NCBI GenBank assembly: GCA_963580455.1
Contig: OY756965.1
Coordinates: forward strand, 21,426,902-21,490,901
Length of the DNA: 64,000 bases
Source: Euonymus europaeus
Lineage: Eukaryota > Streptophyta > Magnoliopsida > Celastrales > Celastraceae
Direction: 5' to 3'
Part shown: in pieces, positions 40,908 to 53,639 of the stretch
Numbering within the stretch: the stretch's first letter is position 1
How the letters are laid out: every line of letters begins with the position of its first letter
The notes under the pieces: generated by a model
The model's database searches: none
What the model was told of the DNA's origin: nothing
What the model saw: the letters and a program-made list of their open reading frames with translations, nothing else
Made by a program: the position numbers and the translations under genes

Positions 40908-43309
40908 ATAATAGTTGTAGTTTGCCTATTAGTATAAGAGAATCTAGCCACCGTACAACATGTACTATTTCCCATTGTCTACGTACATATCGTAAAAGTT
41001 GTACCCAACCCCACAACCTAATATGTAATATCTCCGATGTGTTACTTTTTGATGTTGGCTTAAGTACGCAATGTATAATAAGGCCCCTATGCACCGCAAT
41101 AGGAAAAAAATCTGCTGTAAAATATTTATCTTTCTTGATAATCTCTTCACACTACACACAAATGTAAAAAGAGCCTATGTGGCATTCTCTATTTACTCCA
41201 TACAGCATAAAACCCACTTTTCCAATGAAGCCTAAACTCTTAACCAATGCCAACACCACACTACACCAATAACCACTCTACACCACACACAAAAAACACA
41301 TATTGTCCTTTCAGTACCTTTTTCCCTAACCCATAAAAAAAATTCTTAACTTAATCATCCAAATCAAACCATTCCATATCATGAATCAGTATTAGTAAAC
41401 CACTCTCAAAAATTTCCTCTTCTTTGTCCAATCGGCTGCTAGTATCAAGTCTTATATGAAAATTAAATTCTCAAGATTCATAGTGCAACACACGTCATGG
41501 TCTTCTAGCATTTCCATCCACTTAGACATCCAAATGAGCACACTGTGTACTTGACTATTCTATCCAACCTTATCGTTAAAACTCACAAATAACGTATTAA
41601 AATTTTCAAATTAACTCAAGTCATATAGGCAACCAGAACTTCCTCTCTAATCACCCATCATATTAAAGGGAACCGGCACCACCAGCACATAAATTATATA
41701 AATCAATTTAACTTCAGCTGATCATAAGGGTTTCACATAGTAACCTAGAAGTATGACCTCACACCACCACTATTCTCGTTCAACCTTGAAACCTTCCAAA
41801 ATACATATTGAACAATATTTTCTACACACGTAGTAATAATTGTATTTTATCATCCACCATATATTAGAGGTAATAAACTAAACCCCAAACTCCTCCTTTA
41901 TTCTAATCGGCAACATGTATCGGTTTACACAACAAATTCCAGGAATCTTCATGTAGCACAAGTCGTGGCTCCTCGCACTACACCTATTTTCCAAGATATT
42001 GAATCATCCAATTTCCCAACGATTTAGTCCGCTATAACACAAAAATTAACAACACAACGTACCCGACTACTTTATTTCAAGATTATTCATACTAGCGCAC
42101 CAATAAATCTGCATAAATCTCAATTAACACAACCCATGCTATCCAGCAACACACTTTCTAGGAACACAAATACCTGTCTAGAGCCAACATTTAGCATCAA
42201 TGTAACCCAAAGCTAAGGTATCTCCTCTTCATTCATATACAACACTTTTTTTTCATTCAATCTAACTCCGTAATAATTATCAATCACACAGCTTCCAACC
42301 CTTAATTGAACTGTCCAAATAATGACATTAATTACACACGTGTGTAGTTATCAAAGTTTAAATTATTACTACCACATCCTCATAACACAATCACTCTACC
42401 TAACGTTGACACCAATAACCGACATCATATAACCATCACTTATTGTACAACTATTAAAGAATTAAAGCATCCTCTTATCTCAAGAGCCGTGCCTCGCGTC
42501 TCACTCTAACTGCACAAAGGAACCCCTCAATCAATTTATTTACCCATAATTCCTCAATATAGCCTCACTACCAATTTAATATCTGCTCTTATGCTAGAAT
42601 CTCTAGCCATTTAAACATGGTACGAGAACTCAACAAACTATCCAAAATGTTGGTGTCATTATCACCCAATATATATATCCACTCCAATTCACTTAACACA
42701 GTCCATGTAATCAAACAATATCTACCTACAATTACCCAATATATCACCCGCGGTTCAACATGTTTAAAACTCAAGTTATGAACCAACTCAACTTCAAATT
42801 ATCACCAATTAATCAATCAAACCGCACTATTATTCAGTAAACAAATCAAAGTTCATTTCATTTTCCAATCAACCATAAATAACAAACCACATGAATGTAC
42901 ATCCCCACAATTCCTTTGTATGAACACAAAGTACTCGACAATTCCAGTCAGGCTTAAACTCGGTTAAAACACAATTATATCTCCTAAAATTTTAATTTTA
43001 ATTTTTTTTTTACAAATCACAATATTAACGACCCCATTTTCGAATACTCAACACATGTCATTCGAAAGCTAAGGTAGTACATGTAAACACCATTCTGTTT
43101 CAGATTTATAAAGTTAAGATATTCCTTACAACTCTTTATAACAATTAACTCCACAATCTATATATATATATATATATATTTATATATAGTAGACAACATT
43201 GACAACGCACGTAGCAACAATCTTCAACATGTATCAAATAACACTTACCCAATCAGCTGCAATGCGAAACCGGATCCAGTACACATACCGTTACCCAAAT
43301 TTAACCTCC

Positions 43310-43330
43310 AACCTCGCTCCGATACCAAAT
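43310..43330 (-). other. primer-binding site, internal 1
   Basis: On the element strand, right after the LTR end GTGACA, the text ATTTGGTATCGGAGCGAGG differs at one base from the TGGTATCAGAGC complement of initiator tRNA-Met used by many plant LTR elements. An identical copy precedes LTR3 at 49411-49431. Confidence 0.85.
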
Positions 43331-45628
43331 TGTCACGCCCCATCCCCCGGGACGTGGCTTGGGAAACAAATAACTAATTAAACCCAATTAATTGGGGTAA
43401 CTCTTTTTATTCTCTTTATTTGTATACAAAAAATATATAAATAACAAGATTTAAATAACTAGACTCCCCTATAATGGTATGTGCACCACTCGTCATTCCG
43501 GTTCCCATCACCAGCTCGATTGGCATAGCTCGACTAACCTGAAAAAAAATTATAAAACACAAGGATGAGCCGAAGCTCAGTAGGAAATACCATAACCTTG
43601 AAAAAAAATGTATCACGGTTCAGTTCCACATCAAATCGCATGCAAATATTAATCGGGTATTTCCCACTTCCATCACGATCTCAACCAGCCCCGTCTTCCG
43701 ACCTCATCGTCGAAACTATTTCTCCGCTTTCCAACCTCCTCGCCGGAAGCAATTTTCTCCGCTTTCCGACCTCCTCGCCGGAAGCAATCTACGAGTAAGG
43801 AAGGTAGGCATTCCCCTTCTACCCGGACTTTCCACCCTTCGCTATGTGGCCGCATAGCGAATCCTTACCCGGATTTATCCACTGTACGTACAGGGTATCG
43901 TTCACATATCACCACAACCTCCTCAGCACAAATCCACCCCACATCCTCCACAATATAACCTCCGCAGTTCTCACAAAATGCCAGATATAAATATTTATTC
44001 ACATAACATAAAATATGTAAACAACAATTTCTGGCATCCCATCTCAACAATTTACAACTTAAGCTTTTCCAACAACCATTTCGCTTCATCATCAACACAC
44101 CATATAGTTGTAAAATTAAAGAAAATCACGGTGAAAATAATAGCGAATTCCAAACCACCAACGAATTAACAATCAGTTAATAGTCAACATGAAATAAAAT
44201 TCTAAAACCAATCAAATCACTGTTTCACTAAAGTTCCTTCTTCCCAACTATTGACCAACAATTCTACCTTATATCTACTTATATATTTCACTTATATGTT
44301 AAACAAATACATAATTGCACGACTAAGTCTTGAAACTCAAACCATCCACATCACCAAGTCAGTCAAGCTTCTATACTTCGCCTCTATTGCCGAAAATCCA
44401 CAGGTACAACAACACACATAAATAATATTTGAACACTTATTTAAACCAAAGCTAAGGCATCTTCCACATACAAATTTAGGAAGCTACTTAGCTTCAATAA
44501 TTCTATCACATTATTAATGCTAATGACACACCAGTATAAATACAACAATTTAGATAAAGCAAATCATGTAAACAAACAAGACACTTTTTTCTAATATCCA
44601 ATATATATATTAGCCAAAAAAATATCACACCACCACTATACAAATTATAACCTCATCTCGACAATAGATCATCAAAGGTTAGCTTCAGTTCATTAAAGAA
44701 AACCAATTGCTAGAGTTCAAGCTATAGCAAGCCACATGATAAAAATAAGCACCTTTTTCAAAGCCAAATTCCCAACACATTACTCAACAATTCGCTATAC
44801 ACACTACATATTATAGGGCCACCTTACTTCAGATTATCCGAAGGCACGACTTCTCTATAAGCGGTACTTTATGGCTAAGCAATTTTTCAACAACAATTCA
44901 TATCAGAGAGTGCGGTACTACTTACTCCATTATGAAAGCAGATAATTCCACAAGCATTCTAGCTCCACATCAACCACCTTTGAACACTCATAAATTATCA
45001 AAGAAATTGCCCAAAAACCAAACAGCAGTACCACAAACACATAGAGTAAATTTTAGATTATTTTCAGGGTTATAGTATCTCCTACCTGTGAAAATCAATC
45101 CCGTATGCAACTTCCCTCTCTCAGCTACCCGTGATTTCCCTTCAGTCTTCAATTCTCAATCATTGTATAAGCGTATCTCCTCCATTGGCTTCCACTAAAA
45201 AAAATCTAAAATAGAATTATTTGTTCACTTGTTGAAATCCCCTCCCAAACCAAGATCTAGAGTCTCATAGTGCTCACGTCATTCCATAGCTATCCATGAA
45301 ACTCACTTTTTTTCCTTCTTTAAATTCTTCAGTCCTCTCTCGATTCTTCTACTTTCTTCCTTTTTTTTTTCTTACTTAAATAATCTTTAATCCATTTACT
45401 TTTAGTTAATTACCCATTTCACCTTCCTTGTCCCCATTATTTACCAAAATAACATCCCCAACGTTTACAACTCAACTTCCATTAAATTTTAATTAGTTAA
45501 TTATTATTATTTTAATTTAAACATTTTTATTTTAGTCTGAATTTATTTATCGGATTTTCCAGCGTGTCTTTATACACGTGTCACCCTGTTATTCGTTATT
45601 TCTATTATTTTCCTGTCAGGATATCACA
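43331..45628 (-). repeat. LTR2 (2,298 bp), middle LTR, mosaic
   Basis: Shared by both units. At LTR positions 38, 570 and 945 (43368 A, 43900 G, 44275 C) it matches LTR3. At about position 1150 (no 13-bp deletion, about 44480) and about 1975 (seven rather than eight T, about 45307) it matches LTR1. Left half like LTR3 and right half like LTR1 is the mosaic expected if it was formed by crossover between a right LTR and a left LTR. Confidence 0.95.
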
Positions 45629-46666
45629 TCCTTCCCTCCTCACACAAATTTCGTCCTCGAAATTTCAATTTCACTCTCAATCGGCCACAGCGTGGCATAA
45701 TTTTTATTTTTATTTTTTTTTATTTTTTTCTTCGCAAATTTAGTTCCCAGATCAACTACTCCATACATTTTTTTTTCTTTTTTTTTCACGCGGCAACCAC
45801 CAATACACTCTATCTCGTGTCAAACTCAAAATTTCAATCCGCCTAATAGTTATTCAATCAGGATTTACCTTCACACTGATTCGTCATTCCTATAACTACT
45901 GAAACTATTTATAGAGGTAATCAAACCCAGAATTCCTAGCTTACTTTATAGGAAACAAAGTTTCAATACAATACGACCAGCATCAACTCTCGTGTCACTA
46001 TCATCCACCATTACTCACCAAATTATTATGGATGAGGTTCTTCAGCACCCTCCCCATCCCCATTATCAAGTAGCCTAGCGTTAAATAGGTCTCAAAGCAA
46101 GTACGATATTTCAACAACTAGTGTTTTTTTTTTCCACAATCTTTAGTTTCAAAATCAAATTAGCATAGGATACCGGAAAAAAAAATAACAACACAAGTTG
46201 TATTTTGTGGATTCATGTGTATGGTAAGTCATCTCAATTATTCTTGCCTTAACACACCATTCTGACCACAATCATCTATTCTCCGCACATAACACTTGCC
46301 AACACATGGCATATAAGTTGTTATGCCCCACTACATTGGAACACCTTTCGTAGGACGTATTGACACATTATCATCCATATTCCACACGCAAACTTACCGT
46401 CTAACCATATTGGTGGAACCAAGTCACTAATTTTATTTGCACAGACAGATAATGAGTTTCCACAACTGACAATCCCCCCCCATATCAAGATACAATCACT
46501 GGCGCTACTCACTTCCCGATAAAGAACTGGATGATGACATGATAACCTGGGTAGACGAGCCAACCCTTATCTATTTATCCCTAAATCCACCAAATAGTGA
46601 CACGTTGTTTTCTTTTTCTTTTTCTTGGATAGACCCATCAATCCTTATCCATTTGAGCTTCTGCGC

Positions 46667-46674
46667 TATATAAA
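46667..46674 (+). promoter_or_regulatory. TATA box of the antisense ORF, copy 2
   Basis: Same TATATAAA element, 6,101 bp from copy 1, again 78 bp upstream of the preferred ATG (46745). Confidence 0.6.
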
Positions 46675-46744
46675 CCCCCCGATTAAAGAGACTCATCAAC
46701 AAGTCTCGAGAAAATCTACTACTCCCGTGTTCCATTCCACCCAA

Positions 46745-47008
46745 ATGGATACCCGCTCTTGTGAGAATTATTCACGCATACGTCAAGCGTTGGAGGAAAT
46801 TCAAAGACAGATCCAAGCCTTGCAGCGGATGTATGATCAAATCCTATCTAGACTCGATTCTCTGATCCGGTTAACATCACCACCAGGAACCAGTCAGGAT
46901 GCTACTATTGACCCATATGCCACCGACTCCAATTACCCTCTCGAGTCACTCCCTCGTACCGAGCCATATAGCTCAGAGGAATGGGCTGGATGGTTCGACC
47001 ACTGCTAA
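46745..47008 (+). CDS. antisense ORF of the LTR element, copy 2
   Basis: Identical 87-aa frame to the copy at 40644-40907. The identity reflects the recent array duplication and is not evidence of selection. An upstream in-frame ATG is at 46625. Confidence 0.5.
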   Translation: MDTRSCENYSRIRQALEEIQRQIQALQRMYDQILSRLDSLIRLTSPPGTSQDATIDPYATDSNYPLESLPRTEPYSSEEWAGWFDHC

Positions 47009-49431
47009 ATAATAGTTGTAGTTTGCCTATTAGTATAAGAGAATCTAGCCACCGTACAACATGTACTATTTCCCATTGTCTACGTACATATCGTAAAAGT
47101 TGTACCCAACCCCACAACCTAATATGTAATATCTCCGATGTGTTACTTTTTGATGTTGGCTTAAGTACGCAATGTATAATAAGGCCCCTATGCACCGCAA
47201 TAGGAAAAAAATCTGCTGTAAAATATTTATCTTTCTTGATAATCTCTTCACACTACACACAAATGTAAAAAGAGCCTATGTGGCATTCTCTATTTACTCC
47301 ATACAGCATAAAACCCACTTTTCCAATGAAGCCTAAACTCTTAACCAATGCCAACACCACACTACACCAATAACCACTCTACACCACACACAAAAAACAC
47401 ATATTGTCCTTTCAGTACCTTTTTCCCTAACCCATAAAAAAAATTCTTAACTTAATCATCCAAATCAAACCATTCCATATCATGAATCAGTATTAGTAAA
47501 CCACTCTCAAAAATTTCCTCTTCTTTGTCCAATCGGCTGCTAGTATCAAGTCTTATATGAAAATTAAATTCTCAAGATTCATAGTGCAACACACGTCATG
47601 GTCTTCTAGCATTTCCATCCACTTAGACATCCAAATGAGCACACTGTGTACTTGACTATTCTATCCAACCTTATCGTTAAAACTCACAAATAACGTATTA
47701 AAATTTTCAAATTAACTCAAGTCATATAGGCAACCAGAACTTCCTCTCTAATCACCCATCATATTAAAGGGAACCGGCACCACCAGCACATAAATTATAT
47801 AAATCAATTTAACTTCAGCTGATCATAAGGGTTTCACATAGTAACCTAGAAGTATGACCTCACACCACCACTATTCTCGTTCAACCTTGAAACCTTCCAA
47901 AATACATATTGAACAATATTTTCTACACACGTAGTAATAATTGTATTTTATCATCCACCATATATTAGAGGTAATAAACTAAACCCCAAACTCCTCCTTT
48001 ATTCTAATCGGCAACATGTATCGGTTTACACAACAAATTCCAGGAATCTTCATGTAGCACAAGTCGTGGCTCCTCGCACTACACCTATTTTCCAAGATAT
48101 TGAATCATCCAATTTCCCAACGATTTAGTCCGCTATAACACAAAAATTAACAACACAACGTACCCGACTACTTTATTTCAAGATTATTCATACTAGCGCA
48201 CCAATAAATCTGCATAAATCTCAATTAACACAACCCATGCTATCCAGCAACACACTTTCTAGGAACACAAATACCTGTCTAGAGCCAACATTTAGCATCA
48301 ATGTAACCCAAAGCTAAGGTATCTCCTCTTCATTCATATACAACACTTTTTTTTCATTCAATCTAACTCCGTAATAATTATCAATCACACAGCTTCCAAC
48401 CCTTAATTGAACTGTCCAAATAATGACATTAATTACACACGTGTGTAGTTATCAAAGTTTAAATTATTACTACCACATCCTCATAACACAATCACTCTAC
48501 CTAACGTTGACACCAATAACCGACATCATATAACCATCACTTATTGTACAACTATTAAAGAATTAAAGCATCCTCTTATCTCAAGAGCCGTGCCTCGCGT
48601 CTCACTCTAACTGCACAAAGGAACCCCTCAATCAATTTATTTACCCATAATTCCTCAATATAGCCTCACTACCAATTTAATATCTGCTCTTATGCTAGAA
48701 TCTCTAGCCATTTAAACATGGTACGAGAACTCAACAAACTATCCAAAATGTTGGTGTCATTATCACCCAATATATATATCCACTCCAATTCACTTAACAC
48801 AGTCCATGTAATCAAACAATATCTACCTACAATTACCCAATATATCACCCGCGGTTCAACATGTTTAAAACTCAAGTTATGAACCAACTCAACTTCAAAT
48901 TATCACCAATTAATCAATCAAACCGCACTATTATTCAGTAAACAAATCAAAGTTCATTTCATTTTCCAATCAACCATAAATAACAAACCACATGAATGTA
49001 CATCCCCACAATTCCTTTGTATGAACACAAAGTACTCGACAATTCCAGTCAGGCTTAAACTCGGTTAAAACACAATTATATCTCCTAAAATTTTAATTTT
49101 AATTTTTTTTTTACAAATCACAATATTAACGACCCCATTTTCGAATACTCAACACATGTCATTCGAAAGCTAAGGTAGTACATGTAAACACCATTCTGTT
49201 TCAGATTTATAAAGTTAAGATATTCCTTACAACTCTTTATAACAATTAACTCCACAATCTATATATATATATATATATATTTATATATAGTAGACAACAT
49301 TGACAACGCACGTAGCAACAATCTTCAACATGTATCAAATAACACTTACCCAATCAGCTGCAATGCGAAACCGGATCCAGTACACATACCGTTACCCAAA
49401 TTTAACCTCCAACCTCGCTCCGATACCAAAT

Positions 49432-51717
49432 TGTCACGCCCCATCCCCCGGGACGTGGCTTGGGAAACAAATAACTAATTAAACCCAATTAATTGGGGTA
49501 ACTCTTTTTATTCTCTTTATTTGTATACAAAAAATATATAAATAACAAGATTTAAATAACTAGACTCCCCTATAATGGTATGTGCACCACTCGTCATTCC
49601 GGTTCCCATCACCAGCTCGATTGGCATAGCTCGACTAACCTGAAAAAAAATTATAAAACACAAGGATGAGCCGAAGCTCAGTAGGAAATACCATAACCTT
49701 GAAAAAAAATGTATCACGGTTCAGTTCCACATCAAATCGCATGCAAATATTAATCGGGTATTTCCCACTTCCATCACGATCTCAACCAGCCCCGTCTTCC
49801 GACCTCATCGTCGAAACTATTTCTCCGCTTTCCAACCTCCTCGCCGGAAGCAATTTTCTCCGCTTTCCGACCTCCTCGCCGGAAGCAATCTACGAGTAAG
49901 GAAGGTAGGCATTCCCCTTCTACCCGGACTTTCCACCCTTCGCTATGTGGCCGCATAGCGAATCCTTACCCGGATTTATCCACTGTACGTACAGGGTATC
50001 GTTCACATATCACCACAACCTCCTCAGCACAAATCCACCCCACATCCTCCACAATATAACCTCCGCAGTTCTCACAAAATGCCAGATATAAATATTTATT
50101 CACATAACATAAAATATGTAAACAACAATTTCTGGCATCCCATCTCAACAATTTACAACTTAAGCTTTTCCAACAACCATTTCGCTTCATCATCAACACA
50201 CCATATAGTTGTAAAATTAAAGAAAATCACGGTGAAAATAATAGCGAATTCCAAACCACCAACGAATTAACAATCAGTTAATAGTCAACATGAAATAAAA
50301 TTCTAAAACCAATCAAATCACTGTTTCACTAAAGTTCCTTCTTCCCAACTATTGACCAACAATTCTACCTTATATCTACTTATATATTTCACTTATATGT
50401 TAAACAAATACATAATTGCACGACTAAGTCTTGAAACTCAAACCATCCACATCACCAAGTCAGTCAAGCTTCTATACTTCGCCTCTATTGCCGAAAATCC
50501 ACAGGTACAACAACACACATAAATAATATTTGAACACTTATTTAAACCAAAGCTAAGGCATCTTCCACATACAAATTTAGGAAAGTAATTCTATCACATT
50601 ATTAATGCTAATGACACACCAGTATAAATACAACAATTTAGATAAAGCAAATCATGTAAACAAACAAGACACTTTTTTCTAATATCCAATATATATATTA
50701 GCCAAAAAAATATCACACCACCACTATACAAATTATAACCTCATCTCGACAATAGATCATCAAAGGTTAGCTTCAGTTCATTAAAGAAAACCAATTGCTA
50801 GAGTTCAAGCTATAGCAAGCCACATGATAAAAATAAGCACCTTTTTCAAAGCCAAATTCCCAACACATTACTCAACAATTCGCTATACACACTACATATT
50901 ATAGGGCCACCTTACTTCAGATTATCCGAAGGCACGACTTCTCTATAAGCGGTACTTTATGGCTAAGCAATTTTTCAACAACAATTCATATCAGAGAGTG
51001 CGGTACTACTTACTCCATTATGAAAGCAGATAATTCCACAAGCATTCTAGCTCCACATCAACCACCTTTGAACACTCATAAATTATCAAAGAAATTGCCC
51101 AAAAACCAAACAGCAGTACCACAAACACATAGAGTAAATTTTAGATTATTTTCAGGGTTATAGTATCTCCTACCTGTGAAAATCAATCCCGTATGCAACT
51201 TCCCTCTCTCAGCTACCCGTGATTTCCCTTCAGTCTTCAATTCTCAATCATTGTATAAGCGTATCTCCTCCATTGGCTTCCACTAAAAAAAATCTAAAAT
51301 AGAATTATTTGTTCACTTGTTGAAATCCCCTCCCAAACCAAGATCTAGAGTCTCATAGTGCTCACGTCATTCCATAGCTATCCATGAAACTCACTTTTTT
51401 TTCCTTCTTTAAATTCTTCAGTCCTCTCTCGATTCTTCTACTTTCTTCCTTTTTTTTTTCTTACTTAAATAATCTTTAATCCATTTACTTTTAGTTAATT
51501 ACCCATTTCACCTTCCTTGTCCCCATTATTTACCAAAATAACATCCCCAACGTTTACAACTCAACTTCCATTAAATTTTAATTAGTTAATTATTATTATT
51601 TTAATTTAAACATTTTTATTTTAGTCTGAATTTATTTATCGGATTTTCCAGCGTGTCTTTATACACGTGTCACCCTGTTATTCGTTATTTCTATTATTTT
51701 CCTGTCAGGATATCACA
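49432..51717 (-). repeat. LTR3 (2,286 bp), outer right
   Basis: Same ends as LTR1 and LTR2. Private differences are a net 13-bp deletion near 50581 (GAAAGTAATTC where the others have a longer AAGCTACTTAGCTTC-type text) and one extra T in a T-run near 51394. For the right unit this is the 5' LTR in element orientation. Confidence 0.95.
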
Positions 51718-51722
51718 CCTCG
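51718..51722. repeat. right target-site duplication CCTCG
   Basis: CCTCG directly follows the LTR3 end (ATATCACA) and equals 37225-37229. Confidence 0.85.
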
Positions 51723-52139
51723 TCCAGAAGATGAATGCTCTAGTCAGGTTCATTAATCGGTCACTGCTCTAGCTATATCCATGATTTCATATCAATTTAT
51801 GCTCTACTGTGATCCTGCCCTCGTACTGGTGGTCTCAACAGTTTGGTCTCTAATCATCACAAGAGAGGTGTAATAACCATTCCACCTGGTTTCTTTCCAT
51901 GAAAGAAATGAGTGCCGATGAAGAAGGGAAGATCGTCTTGTTTGTTTTGTTTCCAAATGTCCCGTCTTTATATCATTGTTGTGTGTTGAATAAAGCAATT
52001 GAAAACTGAAAGTTGTTTGTCAAAACTCTTCTGCCTTGTAGGCTGGAATGCAGAGTTAAAAACAAAAGAATCCGCAAAAACTTTCCAGGAAAGAATTATG
52101 TTTGCTTTAGTACTTTATGTGATTACATGAAAAATCAAC
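51723..52139. other. spacer between the LTR array and TFIIS-like copy 2
   Basis: No coding frame of note. This is pre-insertion host DNA; joined across the array it would continue the text left of 37225. I see nothing else in it. Confidence 0.5.
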
Positions 52140-52358
52140 AAAATAATCTGTCATTAATATGAACAAATTAAATCCAATGATTTGAGAAAGCCCATCAGCA
52201 TCCTCTATTCGGTATCAATGAATAGATTAAGAACAAGGACTTCAAAAAGAGTTCAATAACTAGATAAAAAAAAGCATATAAATCATCGAGTTTTTTACTT
52301 GAAAAAACCCAGAACACGAACAGAAACTTCAGAGCTCAATCTCTTGTGGTTCTTGATT

Positions 52359-53384
52359 TTAAACTTCAAAGCGATTCCTTGAGAGAGCTTTCTTCCTAAG
52401 CTGTTTGTTCTCTTTTCGCCTTTGATGACTTGCCATCTCTTCCGTGGTCATGCTTACGAGAGCCTCTGGCGTGACCTTTCCACGAAGAACCTTCCTCCTG
52501 AAATCAGGGTTGTTTGGATCCCTCAAATTGAACAATATGGATCTGTACTTAAGTTTTTTTGGGCCATTGAAGGAACCCATCTCCTTAAACATCACCGACT
52601 CAATCGTTGTTGCCAAAACAATTGGGTTGATTTCACTCACTCCACCAGTCTCTGTAACGGCTTTAGTTAGAGAATTCAGAACAAGTTCTCTCACTTTGTC
52701 TCGTGAGATATCGCTATTGCAGGGACTGGCAAGCGATACCTTTTCATGAGCCTGAGACATCGTTGCAGCATTGCTCTTTGCGGCTGTTGGCTTTGGAGGA
52801 AGCTTGAGACGGAAGACGCGGCTTCCTCCTACGACGGTCTTGGTTCCTTTGGTGTCTTCATGATGATCAGAAAGATTGTTCTCCGTCCACCTTTGATGAC
52901 TTGTAAGTGCGACATTCTTTTGTGTAGAAGGCAGCGTTGCAGTGTCGCACTCTGGTGCAGTTGGTTTTCGGGGAAGCTTGAGACGGATTATGAGGCTTCC
53001 TCTGACGATCGCCTTGGTTTCTCTGGTATCGTCGTTTCCTCTGTTGGTCGTATTCTGTTTGGGATTCTGATGATTATAGCCTCTGTTCTTCGACTTCTGA
53101 ATCAAGGCAGCGGCGGCATTACGAATTTTGAGAATCCGATGCCTTGTGAGAGGAAAGAGCTTCTTCAGAAGCTGAGTTGACTCAACAAGACTGGGTGTCG
53201 CCGGGAAGTCTTGGAGCCGTTTCAGGGCATCGATACAGCGGCAAACAGCAGTATCAGACGGAGAAACCCGATCGATTGCAGAAGCAGCGGCGGCAGCCTT
53301 CCTTGTGACGTCGATCAAACCCAGAAATTCCCTTTCCATGGCAATAATCAGTCTTCTCTTTTGATGAAGAAGAGCACAAGGCAA
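52359..53384 (-). CDS. TFIIS-like protein lacking the zinc ribbon, copy 2
   Basis: Single-exon frame of 341 aa, closely similar to the 342-aa product at 33315-34343 along its full length. It has the same LW domain (LKRLQDFPATPSLVESTQL), the same two internal IRLKLPRKPTA / FRLKLPPKPTA repeats, the same central domain (KYRSILFNLRDPNNP, FRRKVLRGKVTPEALVSMT) and the same early end (RNRFEV) before any zinc ribbon. Met16 (53339), in MEREFLGLID, is the probable functional start. The region before it is one residue shorter than in copy 1 (KRRLIIA against KRKRPIIA), which argues against it being coding. Amino-acid differences are scattered and no stop or frameshift has arisen, which suggests that at least one copy stayed under constraint after duplication (inference). 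Confidence 0.8.
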   Translation of the reverse strand: MPCALLHQKRRLIIAMEREFLGLIDVTRKAAAAASAIDRVSPSDTAVCRCIDALKRLQDFPATPSLVESTQLLKKLFPLTRHRILKIRNAAAALIQKSKNRGYNHQNPKQNTTNRGNDDTRETKAIVRGSLIIRLKLPRKPTAPECDTATLPSTQKNVALTSHQRWTENNLSDHHEDTKGTKTVVGGSRVFRLKLPPKPTAAKSNAATMSQAHEKVSLASPCNSDISRDKVRELVLNSLTKAVTETGGVSEINPIVLATTIESVMFKEMGSFNGPKKLKYRSILFNLRDPNNPDFRRKVLRGKVTPEALVSMTTEEMASHQRRKENKQLRKKALSRNRFEV

Positions 53385-53438
53385 ACAGAGAAAGCAAGAT
53401 TGTTCTTCGTAATTATGATTCGTTTAGGGCAGAGAGAG

Positions 53439-53445
53439 TATATAT
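53439..53445 (-). promoter_or_regulatory. TATA box of TFIIS-like copy 2
   Basis: TATATAT, 55 nt upstream of the first ATG, in the same position as in copy 1. Confidence 0.6.
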
Positions 53446-53639
53446 CTGTGTTTATTTGAATTTGCATATGCATATTATGATTCAAAGTCCTCATTCTGTT
53501 AGGATTGCTAGGGCACCGTTGATCAACTATTACCGTTACGAAGAAACCGACTTTGTAATTTACGCGGCAACTGGTCAATTGAAAGGCAGAGTATTGAGTA
53601 TTTGTATACTGACTCCTACATATTAGGGCTAGAAAAATA

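Larger units (their letters stand above)
39528..43330 (-). other. internal region 1 of the LTR element (3,803 bp)
   Basis: No gag-pol motif on either strand. Open frames on the element strand are short and without recognisable domains. The sequence is A/T- and C-rich on the plus strand. Recognisable features are the polypurine tract at the left, an antisense ORF with TATA box (40566-40907), a palindromic TA-run (about 43160-43190), and the primer-binding site at the right. I saw no difference from internal region 2. Confidence 0.85.
45629..49431 (-). other. internal region 2 of the LTR element (3,803 bp)
   Basis: Same length as internal region 1 and, by eye, the same sequence throughout. It contains the polypurine tract (45629-45646), the antisense TATA box and ORF, and the primer-binding site (49411-49431). 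Confidence 0.85.
37225..51722 (-). mobile_element. tandem array of a non-autonomous Ty3/gypsy-like LTR element (3 LTRs, 2 internals)
   Basis: The order is LTR1 (37230-39527), internal 1 (39528-43330), LTR2 (43331-45628), internal 2 (45629-49431), LTR3 (49432-51717). The period is exactly 6,101 bp. The whole array, not each unit, is flanked by the direct repeat CCTCG (37225-37229 and 51718-51722). The element reads on the minus strand: LTRs start TGTGATATCC and end GTGACA, a primer-binding site for initiator tRNA-Met lies at the right end of each internal region, and a polypurine tract at the left end. No gag, protease, RT, RNase H or integrase is recognisable, so it must borrow enzymes in trans (LARD-like). 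LTRs differ at only five sites that I noticed, so it is very young. The Ty3/gypsy assignment rests on the primer site and the TTTCGAGGACGAAATTT motif before the polypurine tract, typical of plant gypsy elements. Confidence 0.92.
52140..53572 (-). repeat. segmental duplication, right copy (TFIIS-like gene plus flanks)
   Basis: Partner of 33150-34560. The two copies are close throughout, with scattered substitutions in coding and flanking DNA alike, so the duplication is much older than the LTR array. Confidence 0.85.
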
